The notes under the pieces were generated by a model. It ran no database searches. It saw nothing but the letters and a program-made list of their open reading frames with translations, and was not told the DNA's origin. Source: Bacteroidales bacterium (GTDB lineage: Bacteria > Bacteroidota > Bacteroidia > Bacteroidales > UBA10428). Taken from it: DNA of 64,000 bases. Made by a program: the position numbers and the translations under genes. Below are positions 56,801-63,968 of the stretch, in pieces. Position 1 is the first letter of the stretch; every line of letters begins with the position of its first letter. The stretch is taken from assembly GCA_016928305.1 (NCBI GenBank), contig JAFGKY010000063.1:1-64000 (forward strand). The letters are read 5' to 3'.

Positions 56801-59331
56801 AAATTGTTGGACAGGTATTCAAACTGAAGCGGATTGGGAAGTGGAGCCCAGTATGTGTAAGTTGTCCGGATGGGTGTAACACGGTCTTCGTTAAAAATTG
56901 TTTTGTAGTCGATCTTCGAATACATACTTTGTGAAGGCACCGGATGAACCATATCGATCTCCTCACCTCCCAGTGACAGCACTGCAAGGAACTCGTTATG
57001 CGGCTGGGGAGTGGTACCGGCACAGCTGTCGGTTGGTCTCATCTGATAACCGGTTGCAGCCGTATCGATGAAGGTGTATCCTTCATAGTTGCCGATACGC
57101 TGATATATAAGCTGTTTCCAGATAACATCACCATTATTGTCCCTTTCCATCCAGTGTTGCCAGGTTGTGTCGGCAAGGTTCGCATCATTGATATCGGGAG
57201 TATATGGATAAAACATACCACTGACAGGTGAAGGAACGGTACCGCTGACATATCCCACACCGGCAGCCATGGCCACCAGGTCCGGAGGATCGACCCATAT
57301 CTCATACGAGCAGTAAGGATCGTAGTATTGATATCCCTGAACTTCCCCGATGTTCCAGGTCACTTTCCAGACCCTGATTTTATCACCCGGTTCTTCCACG
57401 TCAATTACACCGTCTCCGTTATTATCCTGGGCACGTTGTCCGTCGTGGTCAATATCTTCATACACAATCTCATCAAATCCGGTTTTCAGGTGGCTCCATG
57501 GATTAGCCCAGTACACTTCTTCTTCCGTGATGGTATATCCTTTCGGGTAAATGGAAGCCGTATCGAGCCAGACATCCGGATCACCGTCCGAATCGATATC
57601 GTACTCCGGATTGTTTTGATCATTGCTACCCTTGAGCACATCGATGAACTTACCTCCCGGGGTTTTCAGAATCGGAATATTCAATGAGCCGTCGCTCTGA
57701 TAGAACGGTACATCTTTGGGTATGTATTGGGTATAAACGGTCTCTTCGGCAGGAGTCCGCTGCTTGTTTTCCATGATCATGAAAACCTTAAAAGGCTGGT
57801 AGTAAAGACCCAGGAAGTTTTTCCAGTTGACGTCGGTGTCGGCAAAAATACGGGCACTGAACATTACCTCGGCATAGTCATGCTTTTTCCCGAACGCTGA
57901 TTTTTCGGCAGTCGGTTCGCTATAGGTAACAACCCCAAAGGATGCAGTCAGGTATTTGTTATCCACCAGGTAATCGTCAATCCTTTCATGTACAGGGTCG
58001 TCGGGATCGGGTGTACGCAGACGGTATACAATGCTCTTTTCCTCTTTCGGTGCCAGTGTAATATCGCTGAATACCAATACAGTATCCTGCTGGTTGAAAG
58101 ATCCGGGAGAAGATACAACCTCAACAAATTTAACATACTCAGCAAGGGATTCATGGATGGTTAACGATTGAAGTTCGGTATTACCAAGGTTTCGCAGAAC
58201 GACGGTGACATCAAATGTATCCACACGATCGAAGGAGATCGCATTCCTTCCTGCGCTCAGGTATGCAGGAAGCTGATTTTCCACATGTCTTGTGACATCT
58301 ATTGTATAGGATAATCCGTACAATATTGCATTTAAGGTCCACTGTAACTGTCGGTTGTTCTGACCTTCTGCCATACCTCCGGCTGTCGGCAAACCAAGGT
58401 TGGATAAGATCTTACCACCGTTGGCCAGTATTTTTTCAAAAAGTACAGGACGGTTGTCCTGGCCTGCTGTGGCAATAACCGATACGCCTGAAGGATTGAA
58501 ATACGGAATCGTTCCTGAATACAATTTACCGGAAGCATCAGCAGCATTGAAACCAACCGGGTGAGAAGGATCGGCAACAGAAATGTCCACAAGACCCTCA
58601 ACACCACTGTTTAAAGAATTGGTATAATCAACAGAAGAACCCGCAAAATAGCCCAGCTTTTCAAGCAGGTATACAGCATTGCCTTCGGCATAGATCATAC
58701 CTCCCCTTGATAAGAATGGTTCGATTTTTTCGTTAAGTGCAGGAAAGCTCAATGATATCTGGTCTATATAATACTTTCCATCGTCGCCTTTAAAATTACA
58801 GGAGGGAATTACAAGCAGCTTAACCGAATCGGACAAACCATTTTCCATAAGCTGCACCTCATCGACCACCTGAACAACATCGGGAAAAAGATAGGTCTCA
58901 AAAAGGTTTTTAAAATAAACGGCTTCCCAGGTCACAGAATTATCATTTGCCTTTATGCTGCTTCGCAATATGGCAATCCGGTCGGATTGCGCATTGAACT
59001 GAACAGACTGGTGATCGACAGCTTTCCAGTTGTAACTGCCATACGAACTGCAGGTTACGGTTGAAAATGCATCCGGCAGAGCAACCGGCAGGATAAGATT
59101 GCCTTTATTACCGCCTGAGGTAATCCAATAAACCGAATGTTCACCGTATTCAGCAAACAGTAAGGGATCGACATCGGATTCGTGGTATCCGTTGCCGGAA
59201 ACCGATAAAGCAGCTTTGTATGCTTTAATAAAATCACTCTGTGAAGATCCGGTTGGAATGATAACGCCGGGTTGAGAGAAAGTTGAAGAAACAATAAGGA
59301 TAAATGAACAGGTAAAGAATAAATTTTTCAT
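53842..59331 (-). CDS. Giant T9SS type A surface protein, function unknown
   Basis: 1,829 residues from ATG 59331, which starts a signal peptide (MKNLFFTCSFILIVSSTFSQ); a 17-residue upstream extension is not signal-like. The first 350 residues look like a globular alpha/beta domain. Several DUF11/CARDB-like immunoglobulin domains follow (FDVTVVLRNLGNTELQSL; VTLMEITNTGNDISSNTK; QVSAVNRGLPATNIAL) and Ca-type acidic loops (DIDSDGDPDVW, DIDHDGQRAQDNNGDG, DDDDFDGTDDWIDD). A type A sorting domain ends it (SAYPNPFTNRLWIQYY ... QAEIKQVKH). It is first in the cassette, 3 bases before the type B cargo gene. Confidence 0.88.
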   Translation of the reverse strand: MKNLFFTCSFILIVSSTFSQPGVIIPTGSSQSDFIKAYKAALSVSGNGYHESDVDPLLFAEYGEHSVYWITSGGNKGNLILPVALPDAFSTVTCSSYGSYNWKAVDHQSVQFNAQSDRIAILRSSIKANDNSVTWEAVYFKNLFETYLFPDVVQVVDEVQLMENGLSDSVKLLVIPSCNFKGDDGKYYIDQISLSFPALNEKIEPFLSRGGMIYAEGNAVYLLEKLGYFAGSSVDYTNSLNSGVEGLVDISVADPSHPVGFNAADASGKLYSGTIPYFNPSGVSVIATAGQDNRPVLFEKILANGGKILSNLGLPTAGGMAEGQNNRQLQWTLNAILYGLSYTIDVTRHVENQLPAYLSAGRNAISFDRVDTFDVTVVLRNLGNTELQSLTIHESLAEYVKFVEVVSSPGSFNQQDTVLVFSDITLAPKEEKSIVYRLRTPDPDDPVHERIDDYLVDNKYLTASFGVVTYSEPTAEKSAFGKKHDYAEVMFSARIFADTDVNWKNFLGLYYQPFKVFMIMENKQRTPAEETVYTQYIPKDVPFYQSDGSLNIPILKTPGGKFIDVLKGSNDQNNPEYDIDSDGDPDVWLDTASIYPKGYTITEEEVYWANPWSHLKTGFDEIVYEDIDHDGQRAQDNNGDGVIDVEEPGDKIRVWKVTWNIGEVQGYQYYDPYCSYEIWVDPPDLVAMAAGVGYVSGTVPSPVSGMFYPYTPDINDANLADTTWQHWMERDNNGDVIWKQLIYQRIGNYEGYTFIDTAATGYQMRPTDSCAGTTPQPHNEFLAVLSLGGEEIDMVHPVPSQSMYSKIDYKTIFNEDRVTPIRTTYTYWAPLPNPLQFEYLSNNFMIEDTLGNIIHYLPSNGKAKLTFDIDATTEYSYYWIRNVGYDVDFNDPSLAIDGIDPLGDGVFGYFIYDIPKGMGGYSITLPRNEDGSYALDSIIEIDGRPFEPWITNPNTGNTIEIWEDPFEYHVYLPQVLIPPALDDDDFDGTDDWIDDRGDRFESTTGYLHDAFMPGNGEDYEDFPAVPFTDDIYGTVNSGWYYGADTTYGDDFFEKLGKTHFRIHANFEGKGREGTLDISKGGVLVVEEIFGGSPWVIFSHVLSSFARGTDIIVESEALPSMVRYGTDTIFIRHHILDENEPHRYDGRFDPWHLSYGYGESAVTTLVGGKDPCSLIEPAISMSSIIDPSEDQQTITLIPDPDASIPELSVFPKTLTGAFVEVKIEVMNGTEDNWENTTLTPVIPAELGSTSVELSYVAYPRPLVPGDDIGTFEAGWRFNQPEGEVLVKPGNVLPLLQPSRRAYFIFLFKIDNNLASKLYDIDFELNTERKYYTGESHGNYSCDVPQAKICIVDKDENGLVQEFQEFIIQQAGLQNLEVKGTGNLTFTGEVKWTTDEVIPDDFATMTQTLPVTSAGNSETISLTSFNPFPVIDTTEFYILQKAIVNSYNTGEKLTVVDHEALLFSDLILGDVQVNHGPLHVTPVGPKLVINKRIYSVNGYRIEDTLLFEPDKDIFLVTLMEITNTGNDISSNTKIQVFAGKFYEILADSLPVFASMSDGRITLSMGALVPGEMKKVYLHLRLKQDIKDKTELMKLIASSAISYEGTSIDASYGYQDNDAVMFGIHDFQLYAATSRVEGNRVIMQVSAVNRGLPATNIALRIYPVVGGGIAELPLAEITVDSIDTYGEIILDGEYLMPTDEEVEFVAIIDDGDHTLEVFELNNQLRFKAGEDINGINTMAAENGKLLSAYPNPFTNRLWIQYYLDKPASSLVISVHDLRGNAIQQLDGMPRDAGSHVVEWTANSLPDGIYVILIRGTERNGMAFQAEIKQVKH

Positions 59332-59530
59332 AATTAACGGTTTAGTAGTTTTGAACTGATATGTTTGCCTGCCTTTCAGCATGGCCTGCCCAAGAATTAT
59401 TATACGTCAAATATAGACTTTATGTTGTGTTTCGAAAAGGGTTTTTGATTATCAATGGATAAAAAGAATAGAGGTCAAAAACCGCGAATCAGCATGTAGG
59501 CGGGACACCTCACCCCTGACCTCACCCCTT

Positions 59531-59552
59531 CCCCTCTCCTGAAGGAGAGGGG
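59531..59552. repeat. CCCCTCTCC/GGAGAGGGG hairpin
   Basis: Perfect 9-bp stem with TGAA loop, preceded by CACCCCTGACCTCACCCC. This pyrimidine-rich repeat form is common between genes in Bacteroidota. It lies in the gene-free stretch 59332-59781, between divergent genes. Confidence 0.7.
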
Positions 59553-59598
59553 TTCATTCTGCTCAACGATCGGTTGGTTCAACTTAATCAGTGCCTGT

Positions 59599-59636
59599 GG
59601 TCGTTTCAAAGATTCGCACTACAAGCCCGAACCAGC
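59599..59636. repeat. 38-base direct repeat, left copy
   Basis: Matches 61153-61190 in the same orientation with 4 mismatches in 38. Its own hairpin is degenerate. The two copies bracket the next three genes. Confidence 0.75.
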
Positions 59637-59781
59637 GGGTGTGTAACCTGTAATTGTCAGAGACCTAAAGAAAAATTAGGATTTTGATCTTAAAAAAATA
59701 ATAAAACCTGTATAATTCAATCATTTTTATTACTTTAATACCTTAAATTCATCCAAAATCATTAACTAAATCTTATCGGCC

Positions 59782-60438
59782 ATGAACCTTATCAAATCAT
59801 TTATTCTGCTGGTATCCCTGACAGGAATATTATTACCGGCTGAAGCCAGACGTGCAATTGAATACAGGGATATTGTACTTAAAATAGAGTCGAACAGCAA
59901 TATCACTTATGCAGTAGCTGTACTGGACAAACGCGAAGTAATAACCCTGAAAAGACAGGAACCTGATTTTGTTGGTTACCTGCGCTCAGCAACTGGCATT
60001 GCATATCCTATCTGGACAGCAAGTGGGAACACCTTCGCTGATGATGTTACATTTACCATCAGCAATGCCATTCAAGAACCGGGAGCAAAAGTTACACAGG
60101 TATCCACCAGTTTCTCCATGAATGCTGAAGAAGTCATTGAAAAGCTGAAAGCAACAAACGCCGATAAACTTATACTGGTGATCATTGATGAATGGAGAAG
60201 CGATACAAGACCCTATCATTTGAAGGTTGCGACCGAGATGTTATGGAATTTAAACCTGAAGGTATTTGATAGCACAGGAACACTGAAAGCGGAAAATAAA
60301 GCAGAAGGCAGAGACGGAGGAATCGATCCTTCAGCCACTTCAAGCACAAATAAAATAAAACCAATCACCGACAGGTATTATAAGGAAAAAATGGAGATGC
60401 TTTTTTCCGGAGCAGGCATTGTTGAAAACCTGAAATAA
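59782..60438 (+). CDS. Exported protein of unknown function
   Basis: 218 residues with signal peptide MNLIKSFILLVSLTGILLPAEA. Features: YAVAVLDKREVITLKRQEPDFVG, YPIWTASGNTFADDV, ADKLILVIIDEWRSDTRPYH and MEMLFSGAGIVENLK. The order of strands and a conserved acidic helix recalls small envelope proteins of the YajG/DUF4136 sort, but I do not assign a family. It is followed by mazEF on the same strand 93 bases on, with its own operator between. Confidence 0.65.
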   Translation: MNLIKSFILLVSLTGILLPAEARRAIEYRDIVLKIESNSNITYAVAVLDKREVITLKRQEPDFVGYLRSATGIAYPIWTASGNTFADDVTFTISNAIQEPGAKVTQVSTSFSMNAEEVIEKLKATNADKLILVIIDEWRSDTRPYHLKVATEMLWNLNLKVFDSTGTLKAENKAEGRDGGIDPSATSSTNKIKPITDRYYKEKMEMLFSGAGIVENLK

Positions 60439-60497
60439 GATACAAACAGCACCCATTAAATTCAGGATAAAGCTGATAAAATTTCAACTTAATTTTA

Positions 60498-60529
60498 TAC
60501 ATTTGTATTACAATAATAATACATTTGTA
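60498..60529 (+). promoter_or_regulatory. Twin palindromic operator of mazEF
   Basis: TACATTTGTA at 60498-60507 and again at 60520-60529, each with palindromic TACA/TGTA half sites, 22 bases apart (two helix turns), the second ending 2 bases before the MazE ATG. AbrB/MazE-fold antitoxins bind such paired sites to repress their operon. Confidence 0.6.
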
Positions 60530-60531
60530 AA

Positions 60532-60792
60532 ATGAAATCCAATATACGCAAAATAGGAAACTCAAGGGGTGTGGTCATTCCTCCTGCTTTTCTTGCTGAG
60601 TTAAAGCTCGATAAGGATTCGGATATAGAAATTGAGCTCAAAAAGGAGGGCATATTAATAAAACCCGTGAAAAATCCCCGTGAGGAATGGGAACAAGTAT
60701 TTGAAGCAGCAACATACGAGGTGAATGAAACCGAAAGCGATTATTTCAACGGTTTATCCAATGATTTTGATGATGAAGAATGGACATGGTAA
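60532..60792 (+). CDS. mazE: AbrB/MazE-family antitoxin
   Basis: 86 residues. The SpoVT-AbrB swapped-hairpin domain is clear: MKSNIRKIGNSRGVVIPPAF and IEIELKKEGILIKPVKNP. The acidic, Trp-rich tail (SDYFNGLSNDFDDEEWTW) is the segment that covers the toxin's active site in MazEF. It overlaps the toxin gene by 13 bases, giving coupled translation. Confidence 0.92.
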   Translation: MKSNIRKIGNSRGVVIPPAFLAELKLDKDSDIEIELKKEGILIKPVKNPREEWEQVFEAATYEVNETESDYFNGLSNDFDDEEWTW

Positions 60793-61106
60793 AAAGGTTT
60801 GAGGTCTGGAATATTGAATTAAATCCGATAACGGGTCATGAGATCGGCAAGATCAGGCCCTGTGTTGTGGTTTCACCGGATGAAGCAAACAAATACCTGA
60901 AGACCGTCGTAATAGTTCCGTTAACCAGCACCATCCGGAAATATCCTACCCGCATTCATTGTATGTTCAAAGGCAGACACGGGCAACTGGCAATTGATCA
61001 GATAAGAGCCATTGATATCAAAAGACTGAAGAAAAAACTGGGTTCCCTTCCTGAAGAAACATGCCGGCAACTATGCCAAACCATTGAAATCATGTTCAGG
61101 TTTTAG
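60780..61106 (+). CDS. mazF: PemK/MazF-family mRNA interferase toxin
   Basis: 108 residues (ATG 60780 or 60786). RFEVWNIELNPITGHEIGKI then RPCVVVSPDEAN has the MazF basic and catalytic Arg region, and VVIVPLTSTIRKYPTRI the Thr/Ser strand. It cuts mRNA at short sites, halting translation. Intact, so the pair should be active. Confidence 0.92.
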   Translation: MDMVKRFEVWNIELNPITGHEIGKIRPCVVVSPDEANKYLKTVVIVPLTSTIRKYPTRIHCMFKGRHGQLAIDQIRAIDIKRLKKKLGSLPEETCRQLCQTIEIMFRF

Positions 61107-61152
61107 ATTATTTAAAGGCATTTCGCAATTTTCGCAGGTGCAACCTGCATAT

Positions 61153-61190
61153 GGTCGTTACAAAGATTCGGGCTACAAGCCCGAATCAGC
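61153..61190. repeat. 38-base direct repeat, right copy, with perfect hairpin
   Basis: Contains GATTCGGGCT/AGCCCGAATC, 10-bp arms with loop ACA (61165-61187). Between convergent mazF and DUF2442 genes it can end both. Matches 59599-59636 (34 of 38). Confidence 0.8.
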
Positions 61191-61198
61191 CTAGAGGT

Positions 61199-61465
61199 TT
61201 ATTCTTTCTTATCCACTAAAGGAAAATTTTCAGGATTTTTTATCGTGTTAATATGAAGGTCAATATCCAGCAGCGGCCAATAAAGATGAGCCTGATGCAG
61301 CAGTTCAATATGAATTATTTCTTCAATGCTGGCCTTACGAAACCACGGAAATTTTTTAAAAGGCAAAAAAAACTCATCACCTGAAAGATATAACCAGAAA
61401 CCATGTTTTGAGATATTGGTAACTTTAGCCTCCAAAGTGTTTGTTCCATGCGTCCTTGATTTCAT
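61199..61465 (-). CDS. DUF2442 domain protein
   Basis: 88 residues: LEAKVTNISKHGFWLYLSGDE, FLPFKKFPWFRKASIEEI, HLYWPLLDIDLHI are the DUF2442 landmarks. The family typically follows a DUF4160 gene; here that gene (61425-61664) overlaps its start by 41 bases but carries a stop codon. Its role is unknown; a toxin-antitoxin-like role has been suggested for the pair, unproven. Confidence 0.85.
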   Translation of the reverse strand: MKSRTHGTNTLEAKVTNISKHGFWLYLSGDEFFLPFKKFPWFRKASIEEIIHIELLHQAHLYWPLLDIDLHINTIKNPENFPLVDKKE

Positions 61466-61664
61466 GTTTGTGCTCTTTAATAATCAGCATCATTTCTCTA
61501 ATCTTACTTTCCGGAATGCCAAATACATGGGCAGCTTCAATAACCGGCTCCAGCCAGAACTTGGCTTCACCCTCCGAACAATATACATGAATATGCAGAT
61601 GATTCTCCTATCTTGAGAAAAAGAAAAATCTGTATCCTTTATAAAGAAAGACTGTTGGGCTCAT
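61425..61664 (-). pseudogene. DUF4160 protein gene with in-frame amber stop
   Basis: 80 codons: MSPTVFLYKGYRFFFFSR, TAG at codon 19 (61610-61608), then ENHLHIHVYCSEGEAKFWLE ... and a final GG-stop. Family members read SREE..HIHV here, so TAG replaces a Glu-type codon. The rest is in frame and undamaged, which suggests a recent nonsense mutation or a base error. It overlaps the DUF2442 gene. Confidence 0.85.
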
Positions 61665-61804
61665 CAATACATGCAAAGTTATTAAAAACATTGATATCGT
61701 AAACATATTCCCGATAAGTTGCCCGGCAATGCCATGGAGTATACCCGCTTGTTTTTGCGCGAAAGACTGCTGGTGCAACCACCAATCAGCTACGGGTTAT
61801 TTGC

Positions 61805-62200
61805 TTATAGCTCCCCTCTTTTTATTTTACCAAGAATATGGGCTGCAGCAATAAAAACTATTGTTGATAATACAACATACGATACCACAGCAAAACCACC
61901 TAGTACTTTCTTTTTTTTGGAGTCATTTCCCCATTTTTCATCCATTTGCTTATAACTCTTAAACCTTGAGTATCTTATATAGTTTGGAATGATAAAAACA
62001 AGAAATGAAGCGTAAATAACATATTTATGAACATGCATATTTAAATCAAGGAAGGTATTTAAAATAAAAAGTATCGTAACTACATTAAACTGTTGCATAA
62101 GTGATACTAAACCAACAGCATACATATATGGCATATTATCAAAATTCTTATATGCTGAATATGTTCTATAATAAATGTAATCAAAGAAATTTAGAATCAT
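61805..62200 (-). CDS. Small membrane protein beside RHS-Hint gene, possible immunity protein
   Basis: 131 residues; three hydrophobic segments (MYAVGLVSLMQQFNVVTILF; YVIYASFLVFIIPNYI; VVSYVVLSTIVFIAAAHIL) joined by a basic loop (YSRFKSYKQMDEKWGNDSKKKK). Its ATG overlaps the RHS gene's stop by 4 bases, so translation is coupled. I recall similar small membrane proteins beside RHS genes in Bacteroidota, but immunity is inference. Confidence 0.65.
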   Translation of the reverse strand: MILNFFDYIYYRTYSAYKNFDNMPYMYAVGLVSLMQQFNVVTILFILNTFLDLNMHVHKYVIYASFLVFIIPNYIRYSRFKSYKQMDEKWGNDSKKKKVLGGFAVVSYVVLSTIVFIAAAHILGKIKRGEL

Positions 62201-63852
62201 TTCATTTGCATTTTATCATTTAAAGGCATCTTTGCACTTTCATTATTTACTAAAATTCCATTTGCAAAATAATTATTGCTATTACTAATTCTTGTGAGAT
62301 TATAAGTTTTAATCGATTTTTCAATCGTAACAATATTGACAACCTTTACTTTTTTTAATTTGTTACCTTTGGTTGTAAGACATAAATCAGAAATTTCAAT
62401 CTTTTCTACTTCAATTCCATAATTCTGGAAAGTTAACTCCGGATTTAAAGAACTCCATCCTTTACCTTTTACATAATATGGATGGTCTTCAGTACTAATA
62501 ACTTCGACTCCATTTGAGAAAACAATTTTCACGAGTTTATTATGAATTGGGGCATCAATTTTAAGTACAGTATTTTTTTCAATCTTTTTCTCCCCAAAAT
62601 TGTAAGTCAAAACCGTATCACCAATTTTAATAGACTCTATGTTTTTATATATTCCTTCCCCCATTAAAACCTTTGTTCCTTCAACAAAACAATTAAAGGG
62701 AGATATGGTATATGTATCAAAAGCTTGTGACCAATACCCTGGATTTTTTGGAATATCATTAATTACTCCTTTATAAAGCGGTGAAATTACCCAACCAAAA
62801 ACAGGCACAAATGAAGTAGCTCCAGCCATAAAATCAAGACTGTTTTCTATATTCAGTCCATTGTTATATATATTTATACCTGTTGGAACCATTCCTGCAA
62901 GATTGCCTGCAAAGCCAAGGAATTTTGCCGTTTGACCTATCTTTAAAAATGTAGTTATTTTACTGTTTATTAAGATTGAACTCACACCATGCAGCTCCTT
63001 TAAAATGGCTTGTGATTTAGTAAGACTTCTAACTTGTGCTTTAGAAACAACTCTTGTCCATTGTGTCAATGCTGACCAACCTGCAAAATACAAATATGAA
63101 TTATCCGTTTCACTACCCCCTTGTCCAGAGTAAACAACAACTTCAGGAATATATTCCCCCAAACATTCACCAGTATCACCATCATAAACATATATCTTAC
63201 CACTTTGCATATCAATAACATAAACAATAGTTATTGAAGGAAGAAAGTCAACAGGGCTATAATCTTTCAACCAATCTAAGAGATTTGGAAGATCTTTAAT
63301 ATTTTCTTCAAATGTATTTCTTATTGATGTTTTAGTTCTTAGTAATTTTGGGAATCCATAATGCCTTTCGAATCCAATTTTTTTCCAGTTATTTATTTCT
63401 GGAGTGACACGGCAAGCATAGTTGTATGATGAAATTAAATTACCTGTTGGATCAGTATATTTTAATGGATTATTAAAGCAGAAGGCATATCTGTTATAAG
63501 ACTGTGTGTTAGACGGATTCTGGATATAAACATCCGGGCTTAAAAAACGTCCCAGGTATGGATCGTATACACGGCTATTCATATTTATTAGGTTGAAGCC
63601 ATCCAAATGTTCATGTCCTGTAAAGCCCCTTGCAAAAAGAAAATTGGCTGGTACATTATTATTGCTCCAGTAAGCCGGGGTTAGAAGACCTGACAGAGTC
63701 CGTACTCTATATCCCGGAAACACTCCCGAATGATTGCAGGACCTGTCAGTGTCTATGCAGGAAAAGGTATTTGCCAGGCGGCCTCCGGACTTTTCCCTGT
63801 TCAACCGTGACCCGACCGGAAGGCATGCATCAAAACTGTATTTCTGTAACAC
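62197..63852 (-). CDS. Orphan RHS-core tip with C-terminal Hint domain
   Basis: 551 residues from a GTG that directly follows an in-frame TAA. The RHS core (HEHLDGFNLINMNSRVYDPY; LGRFLSPDVYIQNPSNTQSY; LKYTDPTGN) at residues 80-138 normally ends a protein of over 1,000 residues; here the YD-repeat barrel is missing. Residues 10-60 do not look like RHS. The Hint domain starts at Cys 388 (NCFVEGTKVL), has block B His 457 (TEDHPYYV), and ends ANGILVNN (Asn 537), with Asn where His usually precedes the last Asn. Only 14 residues follow, so no toxin domain. It is a displaced polymorphic-toxin tip rather than a full toxin. Confidence 0.8.
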   Translation of the reverse strand: MLQKYSFDACLPVGSRLNREKSGGRLANTFSCIDTDRSCNHSGVFPGYRVRTLSGLLTPAYWSNNNVPANFLFARGFTGHEHLDGFNLINMNSRVYDPYLGRFLSPDVYIQNPSNTQSYNRYAFCFNNPLKYTDPTGNLISSYNYACRVTPEINNWKKIGFERHYGFPKLLRTKTSIRNTFEENIKDLPNLLDWLKDYSPVDFLPSITIVYVIDMQSGKIYVYDGDTGECLGEYIPEVVVYSGQGGSETDNSYLYFAGWSALTQWTRVVSKAQVRSLTKSQAILKELHGVSSILINSKITTFLKIGQTAKFLGFAGNLAGMVPTGINIYNNGLNIENSLDFMAGATSFVPVFGWVISPLYKGVINDIPKNPGYWSQAFDTYTISPFNCFVEGTKVLMGEGIYKNIESIKIGDTVLTYNFGEKKIEKNTVLKIDAPIHNKLVKIVFSNGVEVISTEDHPYYVKGKGWSSLNPELTFQNYGIEVEKIEISDLCLTTKGNKLKKVKVVNIVTIEKSIKTYNLTRISNSNNYFANGILVNNESAKMPLNDKMQMK

Positions 63853-63924
63853 TTAAAAATAATTTTACCAAAAAACATTATTACCAATAAATATAGCAAT
63901 TCTTGCCTGGCTTTTGCTAAAACA

Positions 63925-63968
63925 AAAAAGGTACAAGCTACACTTCGTTAAGCTTGAACCAGTTTTTT
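63925..63968. terminator. Two-way hairpin terminator at window edge
   Basis: A6 run, GGTACAAGCT (63931-63940), 11-base loop, AGCTTGAACC (63952-63961), then AGTTTTTT. One A-A mismatch in the stem. It separates the orphan RHS gene from whatever lies to the right. Confidence 0.75.

Noticed and set aside
61719-61955. 78-codon rightward frame after the DUF4160 gene
   Set aside because: Its second half is antisense to the membrane-protein gene and the first half has no recognisable features.
62197-63852. Complete polymorphic toxin
   Set aside because: No YD-repeat barrel before the core and only 14 residues after the Hint domain.
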